64,000 bases of DNA from Flavobacteriales bacterium (GTDB lineage Bacteria > Bacteroidota > Bacteroidia > Flavobacteriales_F > PHOS-HE28): contig CP064979.1 of the NCBI GenBank assembly GCA_016699575.1, positions 4,340,001 through 4,404,000 of the forward strand, given 5' to 3'. Every line of letters begins with the position of its first letter. Within the stretch, counting starts at the first letter, position 1. Under the pieces are notes generated by a model that worked only from the letters and a program-made list of their open reading frames with translations, was not told the origin of the DNA and made no database searches. Shown here in pieces: positions 1-8,623 of the stretch. The position numbers and the translations under genes were made by a program.

Positions 1-1467
1 TACACCGTCATGTATGGGCAACTCGCGCGTCCTTATGCCTTCGGCTTCTTCTCGGTGGGGCTGATGGCCGATCAGTTGGTGCGCTTCGCGGCAGATGGCC
101 GTCGCGCCCATCTTGTCGGCTTCGTTGCGGGTGCAGTCCTTTCTGCCTACGCACACCACTTCGCGTTATTGACCGCTGCTCTCTTGGCTTGCGCAGGACT
201 TTGGCTCGTGCCGCGCGGGCATCGCCGTGGCTTTCTGCTGGCCTGCACCCTGGCAGTCCTGCTTTATGCGCCCAACGTCATCATCACCCTGCACCAGATG
301 GGCATGGGCGGCCTTGCGTCGTGGCTGCATCCACCAAGTGCAACATGGATCCCTGACTACCTCGCCTGGGTGGTCATGTATTCGGTGCCACTGATGGCTT
401 GTGTTGCCGCGTTGGTTGTTTGGAGCTTGTTCCAGCTAGCTCGCCACAACGGCTTGGGGGAACGGCTGTTCTGGACTTCGCTTTTGCTCGGCGTGGCGCC
501 GCTCGCTATCGGTTATGCGTACAGCGTACAGCGGGCACCTGTACTCCAGTACAGTGTGCTCATCTTCTCGTTCCCCTTCCTGCTCATCGCGTTGTTCATG
601 GGGCTGAAGGCGCTGCCACGCGGCATCACCATCGGTGCATGTGCTGTGCTCGCGGGGCTGTCCGTGTCCGCGCTGGTGCGTGACCGCCAGCACTACACGC
701 TGTTGTACAACAGCCGTTACGAAGCCTATGCCGAAGCCATGGCCAGCGCTGGCCCGCAAGACCTCGTGATCATCGATGCGCAGTCGGCCATGCTCGAGCA
801 CTACCTCGACAAATGGAAGTTGAACGCCGGTGCGAACACCTTCACAGTGTCGCAGTTCGACAGCTTGGAGAAAGTGGTGCGGCTGCTCGCCAACGAAGAA
901 CTGCGCACGGCCACCATCGGGTTTGCGCCCAACTCGCCGCCTGATCTGCTTGCCGTGGTGCAGGAGCGGTTCCCGGTTGTTGAGCGCGTGGAGCATTTCT
1001 GCGAAGGCAGTTTGTACCGTTTCGTGAAGAGCGGGGTTGATGACCACTCGATGGCCTACTCCACTGCCAAACCCTGGTCGGACAGCACGGTGGTGGAATT
1101 CCCGGCGATCCTGGAGGCCAAGGTGGGCGATGTATGCACCGATGCGAACGCGTTGTTCGAGGTACGGGCCGTGCTACCTCGCTCGGCCCCTGATCCGGCT
1201 GAGCTGGAACTGGAGTTGTACGACGGCGGTGCTTTCGTGGGCTGGTTCGGCGCGCCCAAGTGGGCCGGCCTACCCCGCCCGGACGGCAGCAGAACGCTCC
1301 ATCTGGCTTTCAGGGCAAGCGAGCATGATGCGTTCGTCCAGAACCTGCGCGTTCGGATGTTCCTGCGGAACAAGACAGGGCGCTGGTTGGGCACACCTGG
1401 ACTTTCGTACCGCGGTCGCCCCGGCAACCCAGTGCTATACGGGCTGTATGCACCTGTTCCGCGCTAG
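1..1467 (+). CDS. Membrane glycosyltransferase-like protein (5' partial)
   Basis: The reading frame is open at the window edge, so the N-terminus is missing. The visible 488 residues begin with a QLARPYAFGFFS stretch, which resembles the segment after the catalytic loop of GT39/ArnT-type dolichyl- or undecaprenyl-phosphate-sugar transferases. Several hydrophobic helices follow in roughly residues 20-225, then a soluble region of about 260 residues with no cysteine motif or recognisable fold. It would act in the inner membrane, transferring a sugar from a lipid-linked donor. The family call rests on the helix pattern and the ARPY motif only, because the acidic catalytic residues lie outside the window. 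It is followed by a hairpin. Confidence 0.6.
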   Translation, partial: YTVMYGQLARPYAFGFFSVGLMADQLVRFAADGRRAHLVGFVAGAVLSAYAHHFALLTAALLACAGLWLVPRGHRRGFLLACTLAVLLYAPNVIITLHQMGMGGLASWLHPPSATWIPDYLAWVVMYSVPLMACVAALVVWSLFQLARHNGLGERLFWTSLLLGVAPLAIGYAYSVQRAPVLQYSVLIFSFPFLLIALFMGLKALPRGITIGACAVLAGLSVSALVRDRQHYTLLYNSRYEAYAEAMASAGPQDLVIIDAQSAMLEHYLDKWKLNAGANTFTVSQFDSLEKVVRLLANEELRTATIGFAPNSPPDLLAVVQERFPVVERVEHFCEGSLYRFVKSGVDDHSMAYSTAKPWSDSTVVEFPAILEAKVGDVCTDANALFEVRAVLPRSAPDPAELELELYDGGAFVGWFGAPKWAGLPRPDGSRTLHLAFRASEHDAFVQNLRVRMFLRNKTGRWLGTPGLSYRGRPGNPVLYGLYAPVPR

Positions 1468-1496
1468 CCATAAGCTACTGATATCCAGAGCAAAAG

Positions 1497-1529
1497 AGGA
1501 ACGGCAATGGCTTATTGCGTGCCGTTCCT
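1497..1529 (+). terminator. Hairpin after the first gene
   Basis: A 10-bp perfect stem (AGGAACGGCA / TGCCGTTCCT) closes a 13-nt loop 30 bp after the stop codon. No clean T-tract follows, so this is a probable but weak intrinsic terminator. Confidence 0.45.
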
Positions 1530-1612
1530 GAGCCATTAACCACCGTTAACCGATCGTTGACATCGGGCAGGCATCCCTCCCCCCCTGGTCCACGTCTTCT
1601 AGGTGGAACCAC

Positions 1613-1804
1613 ATGTCACGCGCTTACAAAATAGCCCTGATCCTGAAGAGCCGCACCAGCCTGCCGGTGTACAAGGATCTTACGAAGCTGAGCGATCGCG
1701 AGTTGGACGAACAGGTGGCCACCATGATCGGTCGGATGCGCCGCAATGAGAGCGCGGTGATCGCACGCATGGTGCAGCGCACCCCGACGTTCAGCCTGAA
1801 CTGA
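1613..1804 (+). CDS. Small hypothetical protein, 63 aa
   Basis: A basic protein with predicted amphipathic helices (LTKLSDRELDEQVATMIGRM) and no cysteines, signal peptide or membrane segment. I do not recognise a family. Codon use matches the neighbours and no longer gene overlaps it, which favours a real gene over a chance frame. It stands alone between the end of the membrane gene and another small gene. Confidence 0.45.
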   Translation: MSRAYKIALILKSRTSLPVYKDLTKLSDRELDEQVATMIGRMRRNESAVIARMVQRTPTFSLN

Positions 1805-1870
1805 TCCGCCGCGAACGGCCGCTCCGGGATAACTCCCGCGGCTTGTTCATGCTTGCCCGTTGGCCGTTTT

Positions 1871-1879
1871 TATATTCGG
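1871..1879 (+). promoter_or_regulatory. -7 promoter element (TATATTCGG)
   Basis: Matches the Bacteroidota -7 consensus TAnnTTTG, with C at the seventh base as is usual in this window. It ends 17 nt before the ATG of the small membrane protein. Confidence 0.5.
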
Positions 1880-1896
1880 CCCACGAAACGAAAGCC

Positions 1897-2028
1897 ATGA
1901 GCAGCCACGATCACCACAACGATTTCATTCCACAAGAGGCCGAGCAGAACGAGATCGGCGGACCTGTGCTCGTAGCGCTCCTGACGCTAGGGATGATCGT
2001 GCTGATCATCTGGGCTTGGGGAGCCTGA
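1897..2028 (+). CDS. Small single-pass membrane protein, 43 aa
   Basis: The ATG at 1897 is chosen because it follows a -7 promoter element; an upstream in-frame ATG would lie before the promoter. The protein has a His/acidic N-terminus (MSSHDHHNDF) and one hydrophobic helix (about residues 22-41) ending in WAWGA. The size and layout resemble small accessory subunits of respiratory oxidases, but no oxidase gene is nearby, so function is open. Confidence 0.5.
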   Translation: MSSHDHHNDFIPQEAEQNEIGGPVLVALLTLGMIVLIIWAWGA

Positions 2029-2085
2029 ACAAGCTTCAAGTCCCAAGTCCGAAGCTTTAAGCCTCAAGGGGCTGAAGAACCGGTC

Positions 2086-2493
2086 CTAAGCCTGCGGCTT
2101 CTTGGGCAGATCGCCTGAACGTTCCAAGTACTCGGTGCGCAGGACGATGGTGAACCAATCATTGTCCAAGGGCAGATAGCCGTACTCGAAGCAGAAGACG
2201 TAGGTGTTGCCCGTGGTCGTCTTGCTGATGTGCGTGTGGTAGTGGAAGTCGAATCCCTTCAACAGGAGCTTCTCGCGGTGCACACGCACCGGCTTGCCTT
2301 CAACCACCAGTTCCTCCAGGATGCGCCGATTGCGCCGCAGGATGTTGACGACGTTGCGGACGAAGTTGATGGACGTGTTGTTCGCGCTGTAGTTGAAGAG
2401 GCTGCGGCACGCGTCGTTGCAGAACTTCTTGTCGGCACGACCGTGCAGCACTTCGCCGCATTCCAGGCAGGTCCTCTGTTCGGCGGCTGGCAT
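2086..2493 (-). CDS. Zinc-ribbon hypothetical protein, 135 aa
   Basis: The N-terminus has two CxxC-like pairs (CLECGEVL and CNDAC, about residues 9-30), with the spacing of a small zinc ribbon of the kind seen in conserved Bacteroidota proteins. The rest is mixed alpha/beta with a conserved-looking aromatic stretch near FCFEYGYLPL. There is no catalytic signature, and the role (nucleic acid or protein binding) is unknown. The start is well supported: TACATTCGG ends 3 nt before the ATG, which predicts a leaderless transcript. It sits 19 bp downstream of the co-chaperone gene on the same strand. Confidence 0.7.
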   Translation of the reverse strand: MPAAEQRTCLECGEVLHGRADKKFCNDACRSLFNYSANNTSINFVRNVVNILRRNRRILEELVVEGKPVRVHREKLLLKGFDFHYHTHISKTTTGNTYVFCFEYGYLPLDNDWFTIVLRTEYLERSGDLPKKPQA

Positions 2494-2496
2494 GTG

Positions 2497-2505
2497 CCGA
2501 ATGTA
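2497..2505 (-). promoter_or_regulatory. -7 promoter element (TACATTCGG)
   Basis: On the minus strand, 3 nt before the start codon of the zinc-ribbon gene. Transcription would begin at or next to the ATG. Confidence 0.55.
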
Positions 2506-2512
2506 ACCGGCC

Positions 2513-3277
2513 CTAGTTCATTCCCCGTTCGCGCTGGATGCGCTCGTAGGCGTCCTGCACTTTCTTGAACTTCTCCGCGGCGGCCTTCTGCACGTCCTCG
2601 CCCATCTGCGCCACCTTGTCCGGATGGTGTTTCATCACCATGCGGCGGTAGGCCTTCTTCACTTCATCATCGCTGGCTGTCCGCTCCACTTCCAGGATCT
2701 CGTAGGCGCTGGCCGCACTGGGCTTGCGGAACATGGCGCTCATGCTGTCCAGGTCGCGCTCGCTGATGCCGAGGTAGGTAGCGATGCGGCGCACCATCTC
2801 ACGCTCGGCCGCGTGAACGGAGCCATCGGCCGCTGCAATGCCGATGAGGAAGTGCACCAGTTGCAACCGCGCCGGGTGCGGGACGTTCTGCCGGATCTGC
2901 TCGCACACCTGGCCCACCGGAATATCGCGGTCCATGACATCGCGCAGCACCAGCAACAGATCACGCGCCTTGGCTTCGCCGAATTGTTGCAGGAAGAAGC
3001 GACGCACGAACTCCAGTTCTCGCTGCGTGGCCTTGCCGTCGGCTTTCATCACCGCAGCAGTAAGCACCACCAAGCTCATGGCGAAATCGCCGGGCGTGGC
3101 AAAACCCTCGTGCTGATGCGTGCGCTGTTGCTGGTGCGGCCGCCCTTGGCCAATGGTCTTCGCGCCGGCTTCGGCACTGCGATCGAACAGAGCTCCGAGC
3201 GTGAAACCCACCAACGCTCCGATAGGTCCACCCACTGCGAAACCCAACCCACCCACGATCCATTTCCCGTAGCTCAT
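2513..3277 (-). CDS. DjlA-like TerB/DnaJ-domain co-chaperone
   Basis: 254 residues. The first 35 are glycine-rich and hydrophobic (VGGLGFAVGGPIGALVGF), a probable membrane anchor. A TerB-like helical domain spans about residues 60-175. The C-terminal J-domain (from about 190) carries the HPD tripeptide at 218-220, needed to stimulate the ATPase of Hsp70/DnaK. The order membrane anchor, TerB, J-domain is that of DjlA, a DnaK co-chaperone at the inner membrane. No DnaK gene is in the window. The J-domain is complete, so the protein should be active. Confidence 0.85.
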   Translation of the reverse strand: MSYGKWIVGGLGFAVGGPIGALVGFTLGALFDRSAEAGAKTIGQGRPHQQQRTHQHEGFATPGDFAMSLVVLTAAVMKADGKATQRELEFVRRFFLQQFGEAKARDLLLVLRDVMDRDIPVGQVCEQIRQNVPHPARLQLVHFLIGIAAADGSVHAAEREMVRRIATYLGISERDLDSMSAMFRKPSAASAYEILEVERTASDDEVKKAYRRMVMKHHPDKVAQMGEDVQKAAAEKFKKVQDAYERIQRERGMN

Positions 3278-3496
3278 GGGTTCACCAGCTTCCTGCTGCC
3301 CCGCTGAGGCACGAACGGCCCATGTTGCTGTGCGGTGCCGGTTCCAGCGCGGTACGAGCTGTACAAATGGTCGTGTTGTTCACCGGAAAATTCTGCGGCC
3401 GAAAGTAGCTGCACCCGTTGATCAGGGGAACCTCCGCGTCGTTCAACCTGACGAGCGGTCAGTGTGCCCCACCAACGCACCTTTGCGCCTGCGATC

Positions 3497-4384
3497 ATGC
3501 AAGTGCCCATCCCACATTCCGGTCATCGCGGCGGCGTCTATGCCGTGGTGAAGGAAACCCGCTCGACTTTCCTGAGCGCGGGAAGCGATGGCACCGTGGT
3601 GCGCTGGCAGACGGGATCGGCAACCGAAGGCATCGCCGTGGCCCAGTTGCCGCGACCGGTCTTCAGCTTGGCGCAGCGGGACAACCTCATGGTGGCAGGA
3701 CTGGATGACGGTTCCGTCCATGTGCTTGACACTGCGACCCGGGCCGAAACACGCAACCTGACGCTCCACTCCAAAGGGGTGTTCGCTTGTGCTTGGACGG
3801 ACAATGGTGCGCGTCTCCTGAGCCTTGGGGGCGAAGGCTCACTTGCGGTATGGCACTGGCCCACCATGGACCTGGAACGTCAGATCCTTTTGTCCGAAGC
3901 CAAGCTGCGATGTGCCGCCATCAGCACCAACGGGCATTGGTTGGCCGTAAGCGCGAACGATGGGCGAGTGCACGTCCTGGACACCGCCGACTTCAACGAA
4001 CTGATCACCCTCGACGCACATGAAGGCGGAGCCTACGGCCTGGCTTTCCACCCTACCAAGCCCGTGTTGTTGACAGGCGGCCGCGATGGGAAACTATGCG
4101 CGTGGAAAATGGACGGGCAATGGAAGCGCGTGCTGGAGATCCCGGCGCACCAAGGCTCCATCTACAGTGCCATGTTCAGTCCCGATGGTTCGCGCTTGGC
4201 CACCGCCAGCCGGGACAAGACCATCAAGGTCTGGGATGCCACATCGATGGATCCACTCATGAAGCTCGACCGGAGCAACGGCGGCCATACCCATTCGGTG
4301 AACGCGTTGGTATGGCTCAGTGATCAATGGCTCGTCAGCGTGGGCGATGACAAGCGCGTGCTGCAATGGTACTTGAACCGGTAG
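3497..4384 (+). CDS. WD40-repeat protein
   Basis: 295 residues built almost entirely of WD40 blades: GH-type openings (GHRGGVYAV, AHEGGAYGLAF, AHQGSIYSAMF) and WD-like closings (VVRWQT, LCAWKM, IKVWDA, VLQWYL). About seven blades can be counted, enough for one closed propeller with no extra domain. No signal peptide is visible, so it is probably a cytoplasmic scaffold. The ATG at 3497 is preferred to one 33 bp upstream because a CACCTTTG -7-like element ends about 11 nt before it. The partner is unknown. Confidence 0.85.
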   Translation: MQVPIPHSGHRGGVYAVVKETRSTFLSAGSDGTVVRWQTGSATEGIAVAQLPRPVFSLAQRDNLMVAGLDDGSVHVLDTATRAETRNLTLHSKGVFACAWTDNGARLLSLGGEGSLAVWHWPTMDLERQILLSEAKLRCAAISTNGHWLAVSANDGRVHVLDTADFNELITLDAHEGGAYGLAFHPTKPVLLTGGRDGKLCAWKMDGQWKRVLEIPAHQGSIYSAMFSPDGSRLATASRDKTIKVWDATSMDPLMKLDRSNGGHTHSVNALVWLSDQWLVSVGDDKRVLQWYLNR

Positions 4385-4398
4385 CACGGTGCGCGCGG

Positions 4399-4407
4399 TA
4401 CTTTGGC
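4399..4407 (+). promoter_or_regulatory. -7 promoter element (TACTTTGGC)
   Basis: Exact TAnnTTTG match whose G is 5 nt before the lipoprotein ATG, predicting a leaderless mRNA. It overlaps no coding sequence except the position just after the WD40 stop. Confidence 0.6.
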
Positions 4408-4410
4408 CGC

Positions 4411-4908
4411 ATGCGCAAATTCCTCCTCCCCTTGATCGTGCTCGGCACCGCTTGCGGCAGCGGCGATGCATGCAAGGATCACTTCACTCCTTATGAGGAT
4501 GTTGTCTCAGGCCGACTGCGGACGGAAAGAAATGCAGCGTTCATCGATGGCATGGCGCACTACGCGCAAGGCGACTTCTTGGAGGCTTCAACACTGCTGG
4601 CCACCCACGTTGAAGGATCGGACCATGAGCCGCTGCCCCGGCTCTACCTCGCGTGCTCTTACCTGGCAACGGGCAAGCCGTACGACGCCGAACTGCAACT
4701 GGACCTCATTGAACGCGACGACCACGACGCCTTCCGCGACCATGTGGATTGGTACCGCGCGCTGTGCCACGTGTGCAGCGACCAAGTACCCCGAGCGCGG
4801 ACCGAACTGCAAGCGATCGTCGCCAAACCCCGGCACACATTCCACGCCCAAGCCGAAGCTCTCCTGAACGACCTACCCGATCGAACCAATGCGTGCATCG
4901 GCTGCTAA
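4411..4908 (+). CDS. Lipoprotein with TPR-like repeats
   Basis: 165 residues. The N-terminus MRKFLLPLIVLGTACG is a short signal peptide with a lipobox ending at Cys15, so the mature protein should be lipid-anchored in the cell envelope. The body has helical pairs (FIDGMAHYAQGDFLEA, LPRLYLACSYLATGKPYDAE) that read as two to three degenerate TPRs. It ends in a Cys-x-x-Cys (CIGC). The ATG is 5 nt after a strong -7 element. It overlaps the Nudix gene by 20 bp, so the two are probably co-transcribed. Confidence 0.7.
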   Translation: MRKFLLPLIVLGTACGSGDACKDHFTPYEDVVSGRLRTERNAAFIDGMAHYAQGDFLEASTLLATHVEGSDHEPLPRLYLACSYLATGKPYDAELQLDLIERDDHDAFRDHVDWYRALCHVCSDQVPRARTELQAIVAKPRHTFHAQAEALLNDLPDRTNACIGC

Positions 4909-5536
4909 CCTGGATCAACTTGAGGAGCAATTGACCGGCCCACTTCCCGGCCATGCAGGTTTTCTGGCATTGAGCGGCTGGCGCACGCAGGCCATTGAGG
5001 AGGCCCGCAAACGGGATGCGTCCCCGAAGGAGAGCGCCGTCATGGTGCTGTTGCACGATCGCGATGGCCGGCTGCAAACCACGCTGATCCAACGGCCCGA
5101 GTACGACGGCGTGCACAGTGGACAAGTCGCGTTCCCCGGGGGACGGCGCGAACCGGAAGACGTCGACCTATGGGCTACGGCGCAGCGCGAAATGCACGAG
5201 GAGATCGGCGTGCCGAGCGATGGTCTGCGGCTGCTGGGACGGTTGAGCGAGCTCTACATACCACCCAGCCGATCGCTGGTGAGCCCGCACGTGGCCTACC
5301 TGCCCTCCGCGCCGTCCTATGCACCGGACGCGCGAGAGGTGGCTGCTGTTTTCGAGGTTGCATTGTCGGACCTGCTTGCGCCCGCAGCGCTGGGCACGGC
5401 GCAACGCTATGTTCAGGTGGTAGAGGTCAAGGCCGATGTGGCCTGCTTCCACTTGGGAGGGCGCGAAGTGTGGGGTGCAACGGCGATGATGCTCTGGGAG
5501 CTACGCGAGCTCCTGCTCCGGATGCGCGATACCTAA
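4889..5536 (+). CDS. CoA-pyrophosphatase-type Nudix hydrolase
   Basis: 215 residues. The sequence LIQRPEYDGVHSGQVAFPGG followed by a REMHEEIG box is the signature of the Nudix subfamily that cleaves coenzyme A and acyl-CoA to 3',5'-ADP and phosphopantetheine, with Mg2+ bound by the glutamates of the box. There is no signal peptide, so it is cytoplasmic. The start lies inside the preceding lipoprotein gene, which suggests translational coupling. The 3' end overlaps the convergent cyclase gene by 36 bp. Confidence 0.85.
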   Translation: MRASAANLDQLEEQLTGPLPGHAGFLALSGWRTQAIEEARKRDASPKESAVMVLLHDRDGRLQTTLIQRPEYDGVHSGQVAFPGGRREPEDVDLWATAQREMHEEIGVPSDGLRLLGRLSELYIPPSRSLVSPHVAYLPSAPSYAPDAREVAAVFEVALSDLLAPAALGTAQRYVQVVEVKADVACFHLGGREVWGATAMMLWELRELLLRMRDT

Positions 5537-8500
5537 CTTGTCGCGATAGGTCTTGTTGGGCTTGGTCCCGTTGGTGTCGGCACTGTACGTCTCCTTGATG
5601 CGCATCACCAAGTACATGTCGATCTCGCCCTTGTTCTTGGCGTCCACCTTGCCTCGGTACACACACTCCACGATGTCCTTCACCAGTTCGTAGGTGGCAC
5701 CGCTGATGTTCACCTCCCCGGCAACGCCGCTGCTCTCCATCCGGCTGGCGGTGTTCACCGTGTCGCCCCAGATGTCGTATGCGAACTTGCGCTTGCCCAC
5801 TACGCCCGCAACGACCGGGCCCGTGTGCACGCCAATGCGCAGCACCCAGGGCTCCTTGCCGATGGCCTTCCGTTCCTCGGCCCAAACGCGCATGAGCTCG
5901 CGGATCTCCAACGCGGCTAGCACGGCCCGGTGCGCGTGGTGCGGATCGTTGGTGGGCACACCGCCGGCGCACATGTAGCTGTCGCCGATCGTCTTGATCT
6001 TCTCGATGCCGTACTTGTCGATGATGGCATCGAAGTGGATGAAGCAGTCGTCCAATTCGCTGACGAGCTCTTCGGGTGTCATGGATTCCGCCACGCGGGT
6101 GAAGCCCTTCATGTCCGTGAAGACCACCGTGGCCGCGTTGTGCCTGCGCGCCGTGGCCTTGCCCTTCTCCTTCAGTTCCTCGCTCACCTCCTTCGGCAGG
6201 ATGTTCAACAACAGGTCCTCGATCTCCACCTTCTGCTTGCTGATCTCCTGGCTCTGTGCCACGACTTCCGCCGTGCGCTCCTCCACGCGTTGCTCCAGCA
6301 CTTGGTTGCGCAGTCGAAGTGTTCGTTCGCGCACCTTGATGTACGACCATGCGCTCATGCCCATCACCACCACCAACGCGCTATAGAACCACCACGTGCG
6401 GTACCACGGCGGCAGTACATCAATGCGCAACTCCGCCGGTGGGTCGCTCCAGATGCCTGCGCGGTTCATCGCCTTTACCTTGAAGGTGTACTCACCGGCC
6501 GGAAGGCTGGGATAGTAGGCGTCGCTTTCGAAGGTGAGGGGTTGCCAGTCCTCTTCAAGCCCGTCCAGGATGTACTGATAGCGCACGGCCTCGGGATCGG
6601 TGAGGCTCACGCTGCCGTAGACGATGCGCAGGCCCTTGTCGTCGTGCGCGAGTTCGATGGTGGATGCCACCGGGCGGTCGACCAGGTCCACCTTGATGTT
6701 GCGGATGGACACGAGCGGCGCGATGGTCTTATCGGCTCCTTTGGTGCGCGCGATCTTGGTGGCACCGCGGGCAGTGCCGAACCAGATGTCGCCGTTGCGC
6801 GTCTTGCACACCGCGTTGGGTTTGGCTTCGATGCCCACGAACCCGCTGCGCGCAGTGAACGAGAGGAAGTCGTTCACTTTGGGCCGCCACTTGTTCAATC
6901 CCTTGTTGGTGGCCACCCACACATGGCCATCGTCGTCGGCCATGATCGAGCGGATGTTGTTGCTCAACAAGCCGCTCTCCATGCCATACGTGGTCTGCTG
7001 CTTGCCGTCCTTCAACACCACGATGCCTTGACCTTCGGAGCCGATCCACAAGCGACCCTCTTTGTCCTGGGTGAAGCAGGTGGGCGTGATCTGGCGGTCC
7101 AGGGAGACGGCCGCCGGTTTGCCGTTGTCCACGCGGGCGAGGCCTTTGGTGGTACCGGCCCAAACGGTTCCACGGTCGTCACGGAACAGCGCTGTCACGT
7201 TCCTTGATGGCAGCCCATCATTCTCATTGAACACGCTCGGGATGTTCGCGTTCACGTAGCGCACCAAACCATTGATCGTTCCGATCCACAATTCATTGGC
7301 CTGTCCGTTCTCCAACGCCGTAACGCGACCATCGGCGATGGCCGCCAACAGATCAGGATGCTCGATCATCGAATAACCGGGAGCGAGATCGATCAATCCC
7401 GTGGTTTCCATCCCGATCCACACGTGACCTCGTGAATCCTGCCGCATGCACCGCACACGATTGCTGGTGAGATCGCCTTGCTGCGCGGTGAGCGTCTTCA
7501 CCCGGGCCGTGCTGTTGTTCGCAGCATCCAGGATGTTGATGCCGCCGTTGGTCCCGAACCAGATGCGGCCGTCCTGGTCTTCAAGGACGGCCCAGACCTG
7601 CGGATCCAACAAACCGTCCTGGTCGTTGAAGGTCAGGAAACGTTCCCCGCGGTAAAGGTCCAATCCATGGTCGTTGGTGGCAATGAGCATGTTGCCTTCG
7701 CGATCCCGCGCGATGGCCCGGATAACCACGCTGTGCAACCCGTTGTCCGTATCGAAGCGCTGCACCCCGTTCGGCTGCACACGGGCAAGACCCTTGTCCC
7801 ATGTGCCCACCCAGATGTTCCCCTCTTCATCCTCTCCGAAGCAGGTCACGAAATTGCTCGGAAGGCCGGTCAACAGGTCGTAGGTGCTGCCCCGCTCGGT
7901 TCCACGGTCGAGCTTGAAGGCACCGCTCTGGATGCTCCCGAACCACAGATGTCCCTTCGAATCCTCAAAGACGGAGGTCACACCTTCGGGAACACCGTCA
8001 AGAGACAACGATGTGAAAGCGCCGCCCTTGACGTCGGAAAGCTTCACACTGCCGCCGTCTTCCATAACGCAGATGGAACCATCGCGCAACGCGAGCACCG
8101 CATTGATGTTGTCGCTCAATTTCTGCGCACTTCCGAACACTTGTGTCTTCAAAGCACCGTCAGCGCCGACTTCAAGCACTTTGTGCAGACCCTGCCCGTA
8201 CGTGCCGAGCCAAACTGAACCATCAACGGCTTGCGCCATGCCCGTGACATCGGCGGTGAGCGCGCCGTTCGTCACCGCCAGCTTCCGGAAGGAACCGTTC
8301 TCCAAGAGCGAGATACCACCGTGCAGATGCCCCACCCACAGCCGCCCCTCCCTATCGATCATCAAACTGCGCGCACCATTGGGCGCCATACCCTCACGTT
8401 CGCCCATCGCCACAACGGCATTGCCATCGTAGCGAGCTAACCCCGCTTCCGTGCCCATCCACACCAGACCGGTGGAGTCTTGCACGATGCAATACACCTT

Positions 8501-8623
8501 GCTCGCGGGCAGCCCTTGCTCAACGGAGATGTTCTCGAAGTAGAAATCCTGGGCCGTGGAAGTCAGGCCAACTAGGAGGAACAGAGGCAACAGGATCCGC
8601 TTCACGCGCTTACGATCTCTCAT
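5501..8623 (-). CDS. Propeller-sensor class III adenylate cyclase
   Basis: 1040 residues: signal peptide (1-24); about a dozen two-component-regulator propeller repeats of the type GLVWMGTEAGLARYDG (25-650); a Y_Y_Y-type beta domain (about 655-740); one membrane helix (about 748-768); a coiled coil; and a class III cyclase domain from 826. The catalytic set is complete: metal-binding D837 and D881, adenine-selecting K875 and D950, transition-state N957 and R961. This predicts ATP to cAMP rather than GTP use. The sensor lies in the periplasm and the cyclase in the cytoplasm, as in hybrid two-component propeller proteins but with a cyclase in place of a kinase. The start overlaps the stop of the upstream pseudo-caspase gene (ATGA), so the two are translationally coupled. 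Confidence 0.92.
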   Translation of the reverse strand: MRDRKRVKRILLPLFLLVGLTSTAQDFYFENISVEQGLPASKVYCIVQDSTGLVWMGTEAGLARYDGNAVVAMGEREGMAPNGARSLMIDREGRLWVGHLHGGISLLENGSFRKLAVTNGALTADVTGMAQAVDGSVWLGTYGQGLHKVLEVGADGALKTQVFGSAQKLSDNINAVLALRDGSICVMEDGGSVKLSDVKGGAFTSLSLDGVPEGVTSVFEDSKGHLWFGSIQSGAFKLDRGTERGSTYDLLTGLPSNFVTCFGEDEEGNIWVGTWDKGLARVQPNGVQRFDTDNGLHSVVIRAIARDREGNMLIATNDHGLDLYRGERFLTFNDQDGLLDPQVWAVLEDQDGRIWFGTNGGINILDAANNSTARVKTLTAQQGDLTSNRVRCMRQDSRGHVWIGMETTGLIDLAPGYSMIEHPDLLAAIADGRVTALENGQANELWIGTINGLVRYVNANIPSVFNENDGLPSRNVTALFRDDRGTVWAGTTKGLARVDNGKPAAVSLDRQITPTCFTQDKEGRLWIGSEGQGIVVLKDGKQQTTYGMESGLLSNNIRSIMADDDGHVWVATNKGLNKWRPKVNDFLSFTARSGFVGIEAKPNAVCKTRNGDIWFGTARGATKIARTKGADKTIAPLVSIRNIKVDLVDRPVASTIELAHDDKGLRIVYGSVSLTDPEAVRYQYILDGLEEDWQPLTFESDAYYPSLPAGEYTFKVKAMNRAGIWSDPPAELRIDVLPPWYRTWWFYSALVVVMGMSAWSYIKVRERTLRLRNQVLEQRVEERTAEVVAQSQEISKQKVEIEDLLLNILPKEVSEELKEKGKATARRHNAATVVFTDMKGFTRVAESMTPEELVSELDDCFIHFDAIIDKYGIEKIKTIGDSYMCAGGVPTNDPHHAHRAVLAALEIRELMRVWAEERKAIGKEPWVLRIGVHTGPVVAGVVGKRKFAYDIWGDTVNTASRMESSGVAGEVNISGATYELVKDIVECVYRGKVDAKNKGEIDMYLVMRIKETYSADTNGTKPNKTYRDKLGIAHPEQELA

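Noticed and set aside
2029..2070. AAGCTTCAAGTCCC...GAAGCTTTAAG stretch as a terminator
   Set aside because: The complementary arms are short (5-6 bp) and irregular; more likely a simple dispersed repeat between convergent genes.
5930..7207. Long open frame opposite the propeller cyclase gene (425 aa)
   Set aside because: Antisense shadow of a high-GC gene; composition rich in His/Arg/Ala with no domain, while the minus strand carries clear repeats and a cyclase domain.
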